A stretch of 64,000 nt of DNA from NCBI RefSeq assembly GCF_000165735.1, contig NZ_GL538208.1:108672-172671 (forward strand), given 5' to 3'. Made by a program: the position numbers and the translations under genes. The notes beneath the pieces are model-generated. The model did no database searches. It worked only from the letters and a program-made list of their open reading frames with translations, and was not told the origin of the DNA. Position 1 is the first letter of the stretch, and every line of letters begins with the position of its first letter. Shown piece after piece: positions 26,701 through 35,456 of this stretch. The DNA is from Megasphaera micronuciformis F0359 (GTDB lineage: Bacteria > Bacillota > Negativicutes > Veillonellales > Megasphaeraceae).

Positions 26701-27171
26701 TTAGGCATGGCCACCTGAGAGGGAATAAAAATCATGCATGATATTTTGTATAAATGACTGGGGATTGGCTGAATCAGGCAAGTCGCGAACGATACTTTGC
26801 AGTAAGTTGGTAAACATCAAGTTAATACCTTGAGAATAGACCAGATAATAATACGTGACCTCTTCAGGAGCCCCGATAATAAGCGGTGCCAGTTGGTCGT
26901 TACTGGTAAAGGCAAGGTCGTAAAAAGAGAGGATATCTTCTTTAAACCGGCCTAAGTCCAATTTGTGAGAAGCATAATCTTCAGAAAAGGCGATGCCTAT
27001 TTGAGCCAGACGTTCGGGGATTTCACTCAAACTGTCCGGAGCCTCTAATTCATGGTCTTCCATAACATGAATGAGTGTGTGCAAAGCTCCCGTGACGGAT
27101 TCACAAAAGAAGTTAAAAGTAAACAGGCCTTCCGAACCTGTCGGATTTTCGTATATGTATGATTCTGACAT
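26701..27171 (-). CDS. Conserved-looking protein of unknown function
   Basis: 156 aa, acidic and mostly helical in appearance, without signal peptide, membrane helix or Cys. Start supported by TAGGAGG on the minus strand. Visible features: an aromatic-rich start (ESYIYENP, LFTFNFF), a middle section of amphipathic helices, then YYYLVYSQGINLMFTNLL and a C-terminal His. I do not recognise the family. It is transcribed alone against its neighbours. Confidence 0.7.
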   Translation of the reverse strand: MSESYIYENPTGSEGLFTFNFFCESVTGALHTLIHVMEDHELEAPDSLSEIPERLAQIGIAFSEDYASHKLDLGRFKEDILSFYDLAFTSNDQLAPLIIGAPEEVTYYYLVYSQGINLMFTNLLQSIVRDLPDSANPQSFIQNIMHDFYSLSGGHA

Positions 27172-27293
27172 AATATAACCTCCTACAATGTTTTTCTCTA
27201 GTGTATCACATAAAACAAAAATTTGAGTACCGCTCTATAATATGATACCATTGAAAGGAAATGCATGTTGTAGGGTCCTATACGGAGGAGAGT

Positions 27294-27821
27294 ATGGCTA
27301 CGGGGAAAAAAATAAAATTACAAAAACGTTCAACACCGCTTACACGTACAAGAGAAGGACTGTCCTTACCTGAAGGAGCGGGGAACAGCGGGTATATAGG
27401 TTTTCAAAACGCACAGGACTTGAAAGAAAAATATTTTGTGCGTACCGGACGTTTGGGCAGAATGCCTTTTGCTTTGCGTATGTTCGTTCTTTTTGTAGCC
27501 CAATTTATGTTTACCTTTATTTTGTACAATCGTATTGTAGAAGGAATTATTTTGGGTCAGCTATGGATTTGTGCACTCTTCGGTATTTTATTGATCCTTT
27601 TTACCGTGCCTACAGTCATGTCGCAAATATCTCTCGGTATCAGACGGTGTCATGATACGGGGCGAAGCGGTGCCTATTTTATCTTTCCGTATATTTGTTA
27701 TTGCGGCGGTTTTGTGTTCCCTATTTTGGGTTTTCACGGAGCGACTACCATGGCATGGGTTACGGCATTCATCTTATATGTCGTTCTGGCACTTATGAAG
27801 AGTGCACCGGACGGACGATAA
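27294..27821 (+). CDS. DUF805 family membrane protein
   Basis: 175 aa. The start MATGKKIK (27294) follows ACGGAGGAG; the upstream in-frame ATG at 27261 lacks a ribosome site. A basic, probably disordered N-terminus (about residues 1-50) precedes GRLGRMPFALRM, typical of the DUF805 start. Four hydrophobic segments follow, with the family motif LGIRRCHDTGRSG (about 115-127). Function unknown; it lies 52 bases before ecfA1. Confidence 0.82.
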   Translation: MATGKKIKLQKRSTPLTRTREGLSLPEGAGNSGYIGFQNAQDLKEKYFVRTGRLGRMPFALRMFVLFVAQFMFTFILYNRIVEGIILGQLWICALFGILLILFTVPTVMSQISLGIRRCHDTGRSGAYFIFPYICYCGGFVFPILGFHGATTMAWVTAFILYVVLALMKSAPDGR

Positions 27822-27873
27822 TACGGTAGTGACTCCATGGGGAGTATAGCTATACACAAGTGAGGCTGGAAAT

Positions 27874-28707
27874 ATGTCCATTCCTATGATAAAAACCGAA
27901 AAATTAAGTCATACGTACGAAGATGAAAACGGAGACCTTGTTTACGCTGTTAAAGATGTATCTCTGACAGTAGAAGAAGGGGAATTTGTAGCTGTTATCG
28001 GTACAAACGGATCGGGGAAATCGACGTTGGCAAAACATTTCAATGCGTTATTGTTGCCTACAAGTGGTGTCTGTGAAATTGACGGGATGCGTACGGATAA
28101 TGCCGATTTAATTTGGGATATTCGGCGTCGTGTCGGCATGGTTTTTCAAAACCCTGATAATCAAATCGTAGCGGCTGTGGTAGAAGAAGATGCGGCCTTC
28201 GGTCCGGAAAACCTGGGTGTGCCGTCAGCGGAGATTCGAGAACGTGTTGATAAAGCATTGGCGACCGTCGGCATGACGGCCTTTGTCAAGCATGCCCCTC
28301 ATCTCTTGTCGGGCGGACAAAAACAACGAATTGCCATTGCCGGTATTTTGGCCATGCACTCGACGTGTATTATCTTGGACGAACCGACGGCCATGCTGGA
28401 TCCTACGGGACGGGCGGAAGTCATGGAAACGTTGTTAAAGTTACATAAACAGGGTATTACGATTGTTCTGATTACTCATTTTATGGAAGAAGCCATTCAG
28501 GCCGATCGGGTTGTTGTCATGCATGACGGAGTTATTGAACGCCAGGGCGAACCGCATGAAATATTCTCGCATGTTCCCGAACTGTTGAATGCCGGTTTGG
28601 ATGTACCCGTTGCTGCGGAAATAGCCGCAGGCTTACGCAAAAAAGGCATGGACTTGCCGCAGCAAATCATTACGGAGAAAGAATTGGGAGATGCTTTATG
28701 TCTATAA
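27874..28707 (+). CDS. ecfA1: ECF transporter ATPase A1
   Basis: ATP-binding subunit of an energy-coupling-factor transporter (277 aa). Walker A GTNGSGKST (about residues 42-50), Q-loop FQNPDNQIV, signature LSGGQKQRIAIAG, Walker B CIILDEPTAMLD and switch His in LITHFMEE. The coding end overlaps ecfA2 by 10 bases. The A1-A2-T core can energise several S subunits; bioY is the only one in this window. Confidence 0.95.
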   Translation: MSIPMIKTEKLSHTYEDENGDLVYAVKDVSLTVEEGEFVAVIGTNGSGKSTLAKHFNALLLPTSGVCEIDGMRTDNADLIWDIRRRVGMVFQNPDNQIVAAVVEEDAAFGPENLGVPSAEIRERVDKALATVGMTAFVKHAPHLLSGGQKQRIAIAGILAMHSTCIILDEPTAMLDPTGRAEVMETLLKLHKQGITIVLITHFMEEAIQADRVVVMHDGVIERQGEPHEIFSHVPELLNAGLDVPVAAEIAAGLRKKGMDLPQQIITEKELGDALCL

Positions 28708-29567
28708 GACTGGAAAATGTGTCTCATGTATACGGTCGCAAAACGCCGAATGAGCATCTTGCATTAAAAAATATTAACTTGGAAATAAAAGAAGGCGAGT
28801 TCGTCGGTATTATCGGGCATACCGGTTCGGGAAAATCGACTCTCGTACAACTTTTAAACGGGTTATTGCAGCCTACGGACGGAACAGTTTATGTAGACGG
28901 CACGGATTTGTCCTGTAAGTCTAAGGAAGCCGTTGCGGCTCGCCGACGTGTAGGTATGGTTTTTCAGTATCCGGAATATCAATTATTTGAAGAAACGGTA
29001 GCTGACGACATCGCTTTCGGGCCAAAAAACTACGGTCTTTCGGAAGCGGAAGTTACAGAGCGCGTAAAAGAGGCTATGGATTTTGTCGGTTTGGATTATG
29101 AAACGTACGGAAAACGCTCTCCTTTTCGCTTGAGCGGCGGGCAAATGAGACGAGTGGCCATTGCGGGAATTATTGCCATGCGTCCCCGCTACCTGATTCT
29201 TGATGAACCTTCAGCAGGGTTGGACCCGGTAGGACGACGGGAGATTTTCGGACAGATTGAACGACGTTATAAAGAAACGGGGATTACGGTAGTCTTAGTG
29301 TCTCATAATATGGAGGATGTTGCGGCTCTGGCCAATCGCCTGATTATACTTAATCACGGTGAAATTGCGGCTGACGGTGTACCGACGGACATTTTTGCAA
29401 CGGAGCGGGATATTTTACGGGCGGCCGGGGTTGATGTACCTCCTGTTACGCATGTATTGCAGTATTTGAAAGGGCGGGGACTTGATGTGGAGACGAGAGT
29501 CAAGACCGTGTCGGACGGTACGGATACCATTTATCGAGCGTTGAGGAGGAACGGTCATGCTGACTGA
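28698..29567 (+). CDS. ecfA2: ECF transporter ATPase A2
   Basis: Second, non-identical ATPase of the ECF core (289 aa). Walker A GHTGSGKST, Q-loop FQYPEYQLFEETV, signature LSGGQMRRVAIAG, Walker B YLILDEPSAGLDP and switch motif LVSHNMED. Overlaps ecfA1 upstream and ecfT downstream, giving a tightly coupled three-gene unit. Confidence 0.95.
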   Translation: MSIRLENVSHVYGRKTPNEHLALKNINLEIKEGEFVGIIGHTGSGKSTLVQLLNGLLQPTDGTVYVDGTDLSCKSKEAVAARRRVGMVFQYPEYQLFEETVADDIAFGPKNYGLSEAEVTERVKEAMDFVGLDYETYGKRSPFRLSGGQMRRVAIAGIIAMRPRYLILDEPSAGLDPVGRREIFGQIERRYKETGITVVLVSHNMEDVAALANRLIILNHGEIAADGVPTDIFATERDILRAAGVDVPPVTHVLQYLKGRGLDVETRVKTVSDGTDTIYRALRRNGHAD

Positions 29568-30354
29568 TATTACATTAGGGCAATACTTTCCCGGAAACTC
29601 CTATCTCCATCGCTTGGATCCGCGTATGAAAATCATGGGGACCATGATTTTTATTTTTTCCGTCTTTTTAGCAAATGAACCTTTCTCATATGCTGTTCTG
29701 GCAGCTTTTATCGCTTTTACGTATGCTTTATCCCGGTTGTCCGTGCAGACTATGGTGAAGTCGCTGAAGCCCCTTTGGGGAATTATTATTTTCACCTTTG
29801 CCGTTCATGTTTTTACGACTCCGGGAAAAGAGTTGTGGACTTACGGTTGGATTCATATTACGGAAGACGGTATTTATAGGGGCTTTTTCATGACCTTAAG
29901 ACTTGTGTATTTAATTGTCTTTTCATCACTTCTGACCTATACAACCTCTCCCATTGTTCTGACTGACGGAATTGAGCATCTTTTGTCTCCGTTTAAACGT
30001 TTCGGAGTGCCGGCACATGAACTGGCCATGATGATGACAATTGCTATGCGGTTTATTCCTACCTTGTTGGAAGAAACCGGTCGAATTATGAAGGCGCAAA
30101 CGGCACGAGGAGCCAACTTTACAAGCGGTAACCTTTGGCAGAGAGGAAAGAATATGGTTCCTCTGCTAGTGCCCTTGTTTATCAGTGCCTTTCGTCGTGC
30201 CGATGACTTGGCGACAGCTATGGAAGCACGTTGTTACCGTGGCGGAGAAGGTCGTACCCGGTTACATGAGTTGGCATATAGCCGTCGAGACGGCGTAGCC
30301 TTTTTCGGAATTGTCGTTTTGACTCTTATACTGGCGGTGCTCAGATGGGTGTAA
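29557..30354 (+). CDS. ecfT: ECF transporter transmembrane subunit T
   Basis: Membrane scaffold that joins the ATPases to the S-component (265 aa). The N-terminus begins DITLGQYFPGNSYLHRLDPRMK, typical of EcfT. The two ATPase-coupling motifs appear as AQTARGANF and AMEARCYRGG, matching the Ala-Arg-Gly type signatures. The coding end overlaps the start of truA. Confidence 0.95.
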   Translation: MLTDITLGQYFPGNSYLHRLDPRMKIMGTMIFIFSVFLANEPFSYAVLAAFIAFTYALSRLSVQTMVKSLKPLWGIIIFTFAVHVFTTPGKELWTYGWIHITEDGIYRGFFMTLRLVYLIVFSSLLTYTTSPIVLTDGIEHLLSPFKRFGVPAHELAMMMTIAMRFIPTLLEETGRIMKAQTARGANFTSGNLWQRGKNMVPLLVPLFISAFRRADDLATAMEARCYRGGEGRTRLHELAYSRRDGVAFFGIVVLTLILAVLRWV

Positions 30355-31145
30355 TAAAGAATATATCTCTGAGACTGGCTTACGACGGCACGGAGTTTTA
30401 CGGCTTTCAACGACAGTCGTCTCTGCCGTCGGTACAGCAACATGTAGAAGCGGCCTTATCGGGTATCTACGGTAGAAATATCCGTATATACGGAGCGGCT
30501 CGTACCGATTCGGGTGTTCATGCCCGTGGTCAGGTAGTCAATTTTTACGGCGATGATACGATTCCCGTAGAAAGACTTCCTTACGCCCTAAAGGGGAGCT
30601 TACCGCCGGCTATTGTAGTACTTTCGGCAACGTTGGAAAGAGAAAACTTCAGTGTACGTCATGATAATAAGGGAAAACATTATCGCTACACTTTGGTAAA
30701 TGACGGCGTACCCGATCCGTTTATGTTGCGTTATGCCTGGTATATTCGGAAACCCTTAAATTGTGAAAGCATGAAAGAGGCGGCTTCATACTTAAAGGGA
30801 ACACACGATTTTTCGGCTTTTGAAGGAGCCAATACGACACCTATGAATCCCGTAAAAACCATGTACGGTATTTTTGTTGTATCAAAGAAAAACAGAATTA
30901 TCATAGATGTCGTGGGGAGCGGCTTTTTATATCATATGGTGAGAAATATGGCCGGAGCACTTGTCGATGTCGGTATGGGACGAAAATCTTCGCAACGAAT
31001 TAAAGAAATCCTTAAAGGCGGGGACAGGCGTAAGTTAGGAGCTACGGCTCCGGCTCAAGGGCTGTGTTTGGAAGAAGTTTATTATAGTTCCGAGCGCTTG
31101 AATCAGGCCTTGGTTGCCTTGGAAGCGGGATTGGATACGGTATAA
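30345..31145 (+). CDS. truA: tRNA pseudouridine(38-40) synthase
   Basis: Isomerises uridines 38-40 in the tRNA anticodon arm (266 aa). LAYDGTEFYGFQRQ at the N-terminus and the catalytic Asp in AARTDSGVHARGQV (about residues 51-64) identify TruA. FLYHMVRNMAGALVDVGMG is the conserved C-terminal motif. It overlaps ecfT by 10 bases, as in many Firmicutes. Confidence 0.96.
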   Translation: MGVIKNISLRLAYDGTEFYGFQRQSSLPSVQQHVEAALSGIYGRNIRIYGAARTDSGVHARGQVVNFYGDDTIPVERLPYALKGSLPPAIVVLSATLERENFSVRHDNKGKHYRYTLVNDGVPDPFMLRYAWYIRKPLNCESMKEAASYLKGTHDFSAFEGANTTPMNPVKTMYGIFVVSKKNRIIIDVVGSGFLYHMVRNMAGALVDVGMGRKSSQRIKEILKGGDRRKLGATAPAQGLCLEEVYYSSERLNQALVALEAGLDTV

Positions 31146-31169
31146 TGAATCTGCGGCCTTGCATGCCTG

Positions 31170-31178
31170 TGATATAAT
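31170..31178 (+). promoter_or_regulatory. Extended -10 promoter after truA
   Basis: TGATATAAT in the context GCCTGTGATATAATA, almost identical to the uppP promoter; about 100 bases before the VTT-domain gene. Confidence 0.45.
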
Positions 31179-31275
31179 ATACATACTCGGTTTACTATGT
31201 ATATTTTCATGGTACGACTCGGACGGTTTTTAAAGACAGTATGTTTATGTGAAAACGGTAAGAGGCGGGCAATTT

Positions 31276-31953
31276 ATGAATGATAAAACTCTTCGACGAC
31301 TTACGAGAGGTGCGGGTGTACTTGTCGTTCTTGTCGTTCTTTGGGCCATACAAGTAGTACGCCCCGATTTCTATACGACTATGTTGTCGCTTACCGTAGA
31401 AGGCGATATAAACGGGATGACGGCGTATATGGCCTCCTTCGGATATAAGGCTATATTTATCAGCGTTATTATGGTGGCTTTTGTCAACGCTATCGGGATA
31501 CCGTCGGTTTTGTTTTTGACGGTTAACGGTGTCATATTCGGACTGATTCCGGGCATTCTTATTTCCTGGGCCGGTGAAGTCATCGGTATAGAAATCAGCT
31601 TTCATTTGACGCGAACGCTGTTTCGCGGTCAGGCACAGCGATTTATCGGTGGAAGTGACATGTTCGGTAAATTGGATTCATACAGCTGTATTCGAACGAT
31701 TATGGCCGGACGGGCCATTCCGTATGCACCTAATGTAGTTGTAACGGCTTTGGGAGCTCTCAGTCATATCAGCTATCGCGATCATTTTATTGCCAATGTA
31801 ATCGGTAAGTTTCCGGCCGTAGTTGTAGAAGTATGGTTGGGACATGACTTATTGTTAATACGCGAACATTGGCAGCGGCTCTTGGCAGTATCAGCTATTG
31901 TAGCTCTTGTTTACGGTATTTTGTGGTGGCGCAGAAAGCACGGAAATTCATAA
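31276..31953 (+). CDS. TVP38/TMEM64 (VTT domain) membrane protein
   Basis: DedA-superfamily membrane protein (225 aa from ATG 31276, preceded by AGAGGCGGG; a GTG at 31249 is an alternative start). About five hydrophobic segments. The VTT motif region is PSVLFLTVNGVIFGLIPG followed by WAGEVIGIEISFHLTR (about residues 75-115), where the conserved G/E pattern lies. Members are implicated in lipid scrambling and carrier recycling; the exact substrate is not predictable. Confidence 0.85.
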   Translation: MNDKTLRRLTRGAGVLVVLVVLWAIQVVRPDFYTTMLSLTVEGDINGMTAYMASFGYKAIFISVIMVAFVNAIGIPSVLFLTVNGVIFGLIPGILISWAGEVIGIEISFHLTRTLFRGQAQRFIGGSDMFGKLDSYSCIRTIMAGRAIPYAPNVVVTALGALSHISYRDHFIANVIGKFPAVVVEVWLGHDLLLIREHWQRLLAVSAIVALVYGILWWRRKHGNS

Positions 31954-31958
31954 TTCTG

Positions 31959-31994
31959 AGGACAACCTTTCTTTTACAAAGGTTGTCCTTTTTG
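31959..31994 (+). terminator. Terminator after the VTT-domain gene
   Basis: GGACAACCTTT / AAAGGTTGTCC stem with T5. Confidence 0.85.
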
Positions 31995-32087
31995 CATGTA
32001 GGAATGCCGGTTTATCTGGAAATTAGGTCGAAAATATTGTAAAATATTTCTAACTATTGTTACTTATTTGCAGACGGGAGAACGGCT

Positions 32088-32909
32088 ATGTCTTATATAC
32101 CGATTCAAGGATTTATCAGCAGCTTTAGGCTTTTAGATATTCTCGACATTGCCTTAGTTGCTTTTTTCTTGTATAAATTATTTTTGCTTTTGCGTAATAC
32201 GCGGGCCGTATCCCTTATAAAAGGACTTGTTTTCCTGGGAATTATTACGGTTATCAGCCGTGCCTTGAATTTGCATGTTGTGAACTGGATTTTGCAGCAA
32301 GGCATGACGGTTATTTTAGTTGCCTTACCTGTCGTTTTCCAGCCGGAGTTACGTCGAGCTTTGGAACATATAGGTCGAGGCCGACTCTTCCACTCCAATC
32401 GTATGATCAGCGAAGAAGAGCTGGCACATATGTTGGATGAAATCATTCCTCTTACGGCCGGCCTTTCAAAGACGAAAACGGGAGCTCTGTTGGTCTTTGA
32501 AAGAGAGGTCGGGCTTAATGAAATTATCGATACGGGCATACAGATAGACGGCCTCGTATCTAAGGAGCTTTTGGGCAATATCTTCATTCCCAATACACCC
32601 TTACACGATGGAGCCGTAGTAATCCGTGAAGGCCGTATTATGGCGGCAGGTTGTCTATTACCCTTGACGACGGATCGCTCTTTGTCTACGGAATTGGGAA
32701 CAAGGCACAGAGCGGCCATCGGTATCAGTGAAAAATCGGATGCCGTTGTCGTCGTAGTCAGCGAAGAAACGGGTGCCGTTTCTTACACATACGGCGGTCA
32801 TATTTACCGACATTTGACAGACGAAGGCCTACGTAAGACTTTGGAAGGATTTTTCTCCAAACGGCCTCAAGGCTGGGTGAACTTTTTGAAGAGGAGATCC
32901 GATAAATGA
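32088..32909 (+). CDS. cdaA: Diadenylate cyclase CdaA
   Basis: Makes the second messenger c-di-AMP from two ATP (273 aa). Three N-terminal membrane helices (to about residue 80) precede the DAC domain, with catalytic DGAVVI (about 173-178) and RHRAAIG (about 206-212). It begins the conserved cdaA-ybbR-glmM unit that ties c-di-AMP to cell-wall precursor supply. It overlaps ybbR by 4 bases. Confidence 0.96.
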   Translation: MSYIPIQGFISSFRLLDILDIALVAFFLYKLFLLLRNTRAVSLIKGLVFLGIITVISRALNLHVVNWILQQGMTVILVALPVVFQPELRRALEHIGRGRLFHSNRMISEEELAHMLDEIIPLTAGLSKTKTGALLVFEREVGLNEIIDTGIQIDGLVSKELLGNIFIPNTPLHDGAVVIREGRIMAAGCLLPLTTDRSLSTELGTRHRAAIGISEKSDAVVVVVSEETGAVSYTYGGHIYRHLTDEGLRKTLEGFFSKRPQGWVNFLKRRSDK

Positions 32910-33829
32910 TAAAGGCACCGCAGGAAAAATGGAAAATTCAAATTATTTGTATTATCGTGGCCATCGGACTTTGGTTTGCCATTATCAGTGAACAAAATCC
33001 GATCAGTGAAGGTACTTATACGGTACCCGTTGTAGTGGAAAATCTGGATTCGCAATACGTCGTATCACAGGTGCCTAAAAGTGTATACGTCCACTTATCG
33101 GGACCGCGCAATACAATTATTAATGTTAACCCTGCCGATATTAAGGCATATATAGACATGAGTGAGGCTCAGGAAGGGACGATGAACGTACCCGTTCATG
33201 TTAAGATTCCGAGCGGTACGGAATTGAAGACGCAAAGCATCATGGAAGCTAATGTGCTGGTCGATGTGTATGCCGTTCAGGAATTTCCGCTTGTACCGCA
33301 TTTAATGGGGAAACTTGCCGACGGTATTGCCGTTACGGGTATCAAACTTCTGCCTGAGCGTGTAGTTGTGTCGGGGGCAAAACGACTTATTCAGGAAGTG
33401 GATCGGGCTATTGTCGAAATCCCCATAGCCGGAAAGTCTTCAGACTTTACGACAATGTCTCCTATTCATCTTGTTCGCGCTGACGGCACTCCTGTTGAAG
33501 GTCTTGATTTGACACCTCATCAGAGCAGCGTAGCCTTGACACTTATTCAAAATGCTGCGTCCAAGAAGGTCCCTGTTATTGTGCCGACGTACGGAAGTGC
33601 GGATGCGTCTGTGAAGGTGAAGAAAATCAGCGTAGTTCCCGATATGGTAGAGATTCACGGCGATAAGGATAAGTTAGCCTCTATCGGCTCGATAACCCTC
33701 GAACCGATTAATTTAAACGGACTGGGTTCAGATAAAGATTTCCGAGTCGGTATTCCCTGGTCTATCGGTGACGGTACGATTGAACCTGACGTTGTAACGG
33801 TTAAGGTGGAAACGGAAGAGGCCGAATAA
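32906..33829 (+). CDS. ybbR: YbbR-domain protein (CdaR-like regulator of CdaA)
   Basis: 307 aa with a single N-terminal membrane helix (about residues 10-27) and an extracytoplasmic part of about three YbbR repeats (YTVPVVVENLDSQYVV, ITGIKLLPERVVVSGAK-like and VKKISVVPDMVEIHGDK cores). In Bacillus the homologue binds and modulates CdaA. The ATG overlaps the cdaA stop. Confidence 0.9.
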   Translation: MIKAPQEKWKIQIICIIVAIGLWFAIISEQNPISEGTYTVPVVVENLDSQYVVSQVPKSVYVHLSGPRNTIINVNPADIKAYIDMSEAQEGTMNVPVHVKIPSGTELKTQSIMEANVLVDVYAVQEFPLVPHLMGKLADGIAVTGIKLLPERVVVSGAKRLIQEVDRAIVEIPIAGKSSDFTTMSPIHLVRADGTPVEGLDLTPHQSSVALTLIQNAASKKVPVIVPTYGSADASVKVKKISVVPDMVEIHGDKDKLASIGSITLEPINLNGLGSDKDFRVGIPWSIGDGTIEPDVVTVKVETEEAE

Positions 33830-33842
33830 AGGAGAGACAGTT

Positions 33843-35456
33843 TTGTTACGATTGAACAATATACGCGTGGCTCTGCCTATGCGTGAAAAGCCGGTGGACA
33901 TTGCAGCTCGTAAACTGCGGTGTTCTCCTGCGGATATACAAGAAGTAACGGTTGTGCGTCGCTCTGTTGATGCCAGACGCAAACCTCGTATATTTTTCGT
34001 CTTTACTCTGCAAGTAAGTGTAAAAAATGAAAAGACCGTGTTGCGGAAGTTTAAACTTGATGAATCGGTTCGAAAAATAGAAGAAATGAAGGCGGATCCG
34101 ATTGTTTACGGGTCTGAACGACTGACTCACAGACCGATTGTAGTCGGCACCGGGCCGGCAGGACTGGGAGCGGCCTTGACGTTGGCGGAGCACGGTTATT
34201 GCCCTCTTGTCTTAGAGCGAGGATATGATGTAGATCGGCGCAGTGAAGCGGTACGCCGCTTTTGGGAAGACGGCGAGTTTGACAGTCGTTCGAATGTACA
34301 ATTCGGAGAAGGCGGTGCCGGTACTTTCTCGGACGGAAAACTGACGACGCGTGTTAACCATCCCTTGTTGCGGCAGATTACACAAAAGTTGGTTGAGGCC
34401 GGGGCTCCGAAAGAGATTCTTTACGCGTACAATCCGCATATCGGTACGGACGTATTGCGTGCGGTTGTCAAAAACCTTCGTCGCAAAATTGAACGATTGG
34501 GCGGCGAGGTTCGCTTTGAATCCTGCTTGACCGATTTGATAACCGATGAAAACGGAAGTCTAAAGGCTGTTGTCGTCAACGGTAATGAAAGAATTGAAAC
34601 TGAGGGGCTCATATTAGGAATCGGCCATAGCGCTCGTGATACGTATAGAATGCTGTATGACAGAAAGGTTTATCTTGAGAAAAAAGCCTTTGCTGTCGGT
34701 GTGCGTATTGAACATGATCAGAAAGTAATCGATCGGGCTCAGTACGGCTGTGATGCCGCTGATCTGGGGCTTGATGCAGCCGACTATAATCTGGTTTATC
34801 ACGGTACGGACGGGAGAGCCTGTTACTCCTTTTGCATGTGTCCCGGCGGTACGGTTGTTGCCGCCGCATCGGAAGAAAAAGGTGTTGTAACAAACGGTAT
34901 GAGTAAATACCGGCGCGACAGCGGCGTGGCCAACAGTGCTCTCGTTGTTAACGTAACGCCTGAAGATACGGGCGGTGATTCGCCCTTGGCAGGAGTGGAG
35001 TTCCAACGGCGTTACGAAATGGCTGCTTTTTTGGCGGCCGGTAGTAACTATAAGGCTCCGGTACAAACGGTAGGCAATTTTCTCGGTCGCACGAAAGAAG
35101 CGGTGCCGAGTGCGGTACATACGTATAAACCGGGCGTGACATTCTGTGACTTACATCAGCTTTTGCCGCCTTTTGTGACAGATACGTTGGCGGAGGCCCT
35201 GCCGTATTTTGGCAGAAAGATTCGCGGCTTCGATGATAATAGCGTCGTTATGACCGGTGTAGAAACGCGTACCAGTGCACCCATACGTATTTGTCGGAAT
35301 GAAAAGACTCGTATGGCCGTACAGACGCAAGGTTTATATCCCGTCGGTGAAGGGGCGGGATATGCCGGCGGCATTATGAGTGCCTTTTTAGACGGAATGG
35401 AGACGGCAATCGTATTCATGAAAAAATATCACCCCGTGGAGGTAAAAAATGGCTAG
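33843..35456 (+). CDS. FAD-dependent dehydrogenase, COG2509 type
   Basis: 537 aa; TTG start supported by AAAGGAGAG at 33829-33836. A small N-terminal domain (about residues 1-85, with two basic stretches and EVTVVRRSVDARRK) precedes a Rossmann FAD motif VGTGPAGLGAALTLAEHG (about 101-118). GEGGAGTFSDGKLTTR and the C-terminal GEGAGYAGGIMSAFLDG are hallmarks of this uncharacterised flavoprotein family. It sits between ybbR and glmM and overlaps glmM by 8 bases. The reaction is unknown. Confidence 0.87.
   Translation: MLRLNNIRVALPMREKPVDIAARKLRCSPADIQEVTVVRRSVDARRKPRIFFVFTLQVSVKNEKTVLRKFKLDESVRKIEEMKADPIVYGSERLTHRPIVVGTGPAGLGAALTLAEHGYCPLVLERGYDVDRRSEAVRRFWEDGEFDSRSNVQFGEGGAGTFSDGKLTTRVNHPLLRQITQKLVEAGAPKEILYAYNPHIGTDVLRAVVKNLRRKIERLGGEVRFESCLTDLITDENGSLKAVVVNGNERIETEGLILGIGHSARDTYRMLYDRKVYLEKKAFAVGVRIEHDQKVIDRAQYGCDAADLGLDAADYNLVYHGTDGRACYSFCMCPGGTVVAAASEEKGVVTNGMSKYRRDSGVANSALVVNVTPEDTGGDSPLAGVEFQRRYEMAAFLAAGSNYKAPVQTVGNFLGRTKEAVPSAVHTYKPGVTFCDLHQLLPPFVTDTLAEALPYFGRKIRGFDDNSVVMTGVETRTSAPIRICRNEKTRMAVQTQGLYPVGEGAGYAGGIMSAFLDGMETAIVFMKKYHPVEVKNG

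Noticed and set aside
32105..32719. 204-codon minus-strand frame opposite cdaA
   Set aside because: Antisense shadow of a clearly conserved gene; no RBS and no recognisable domain.
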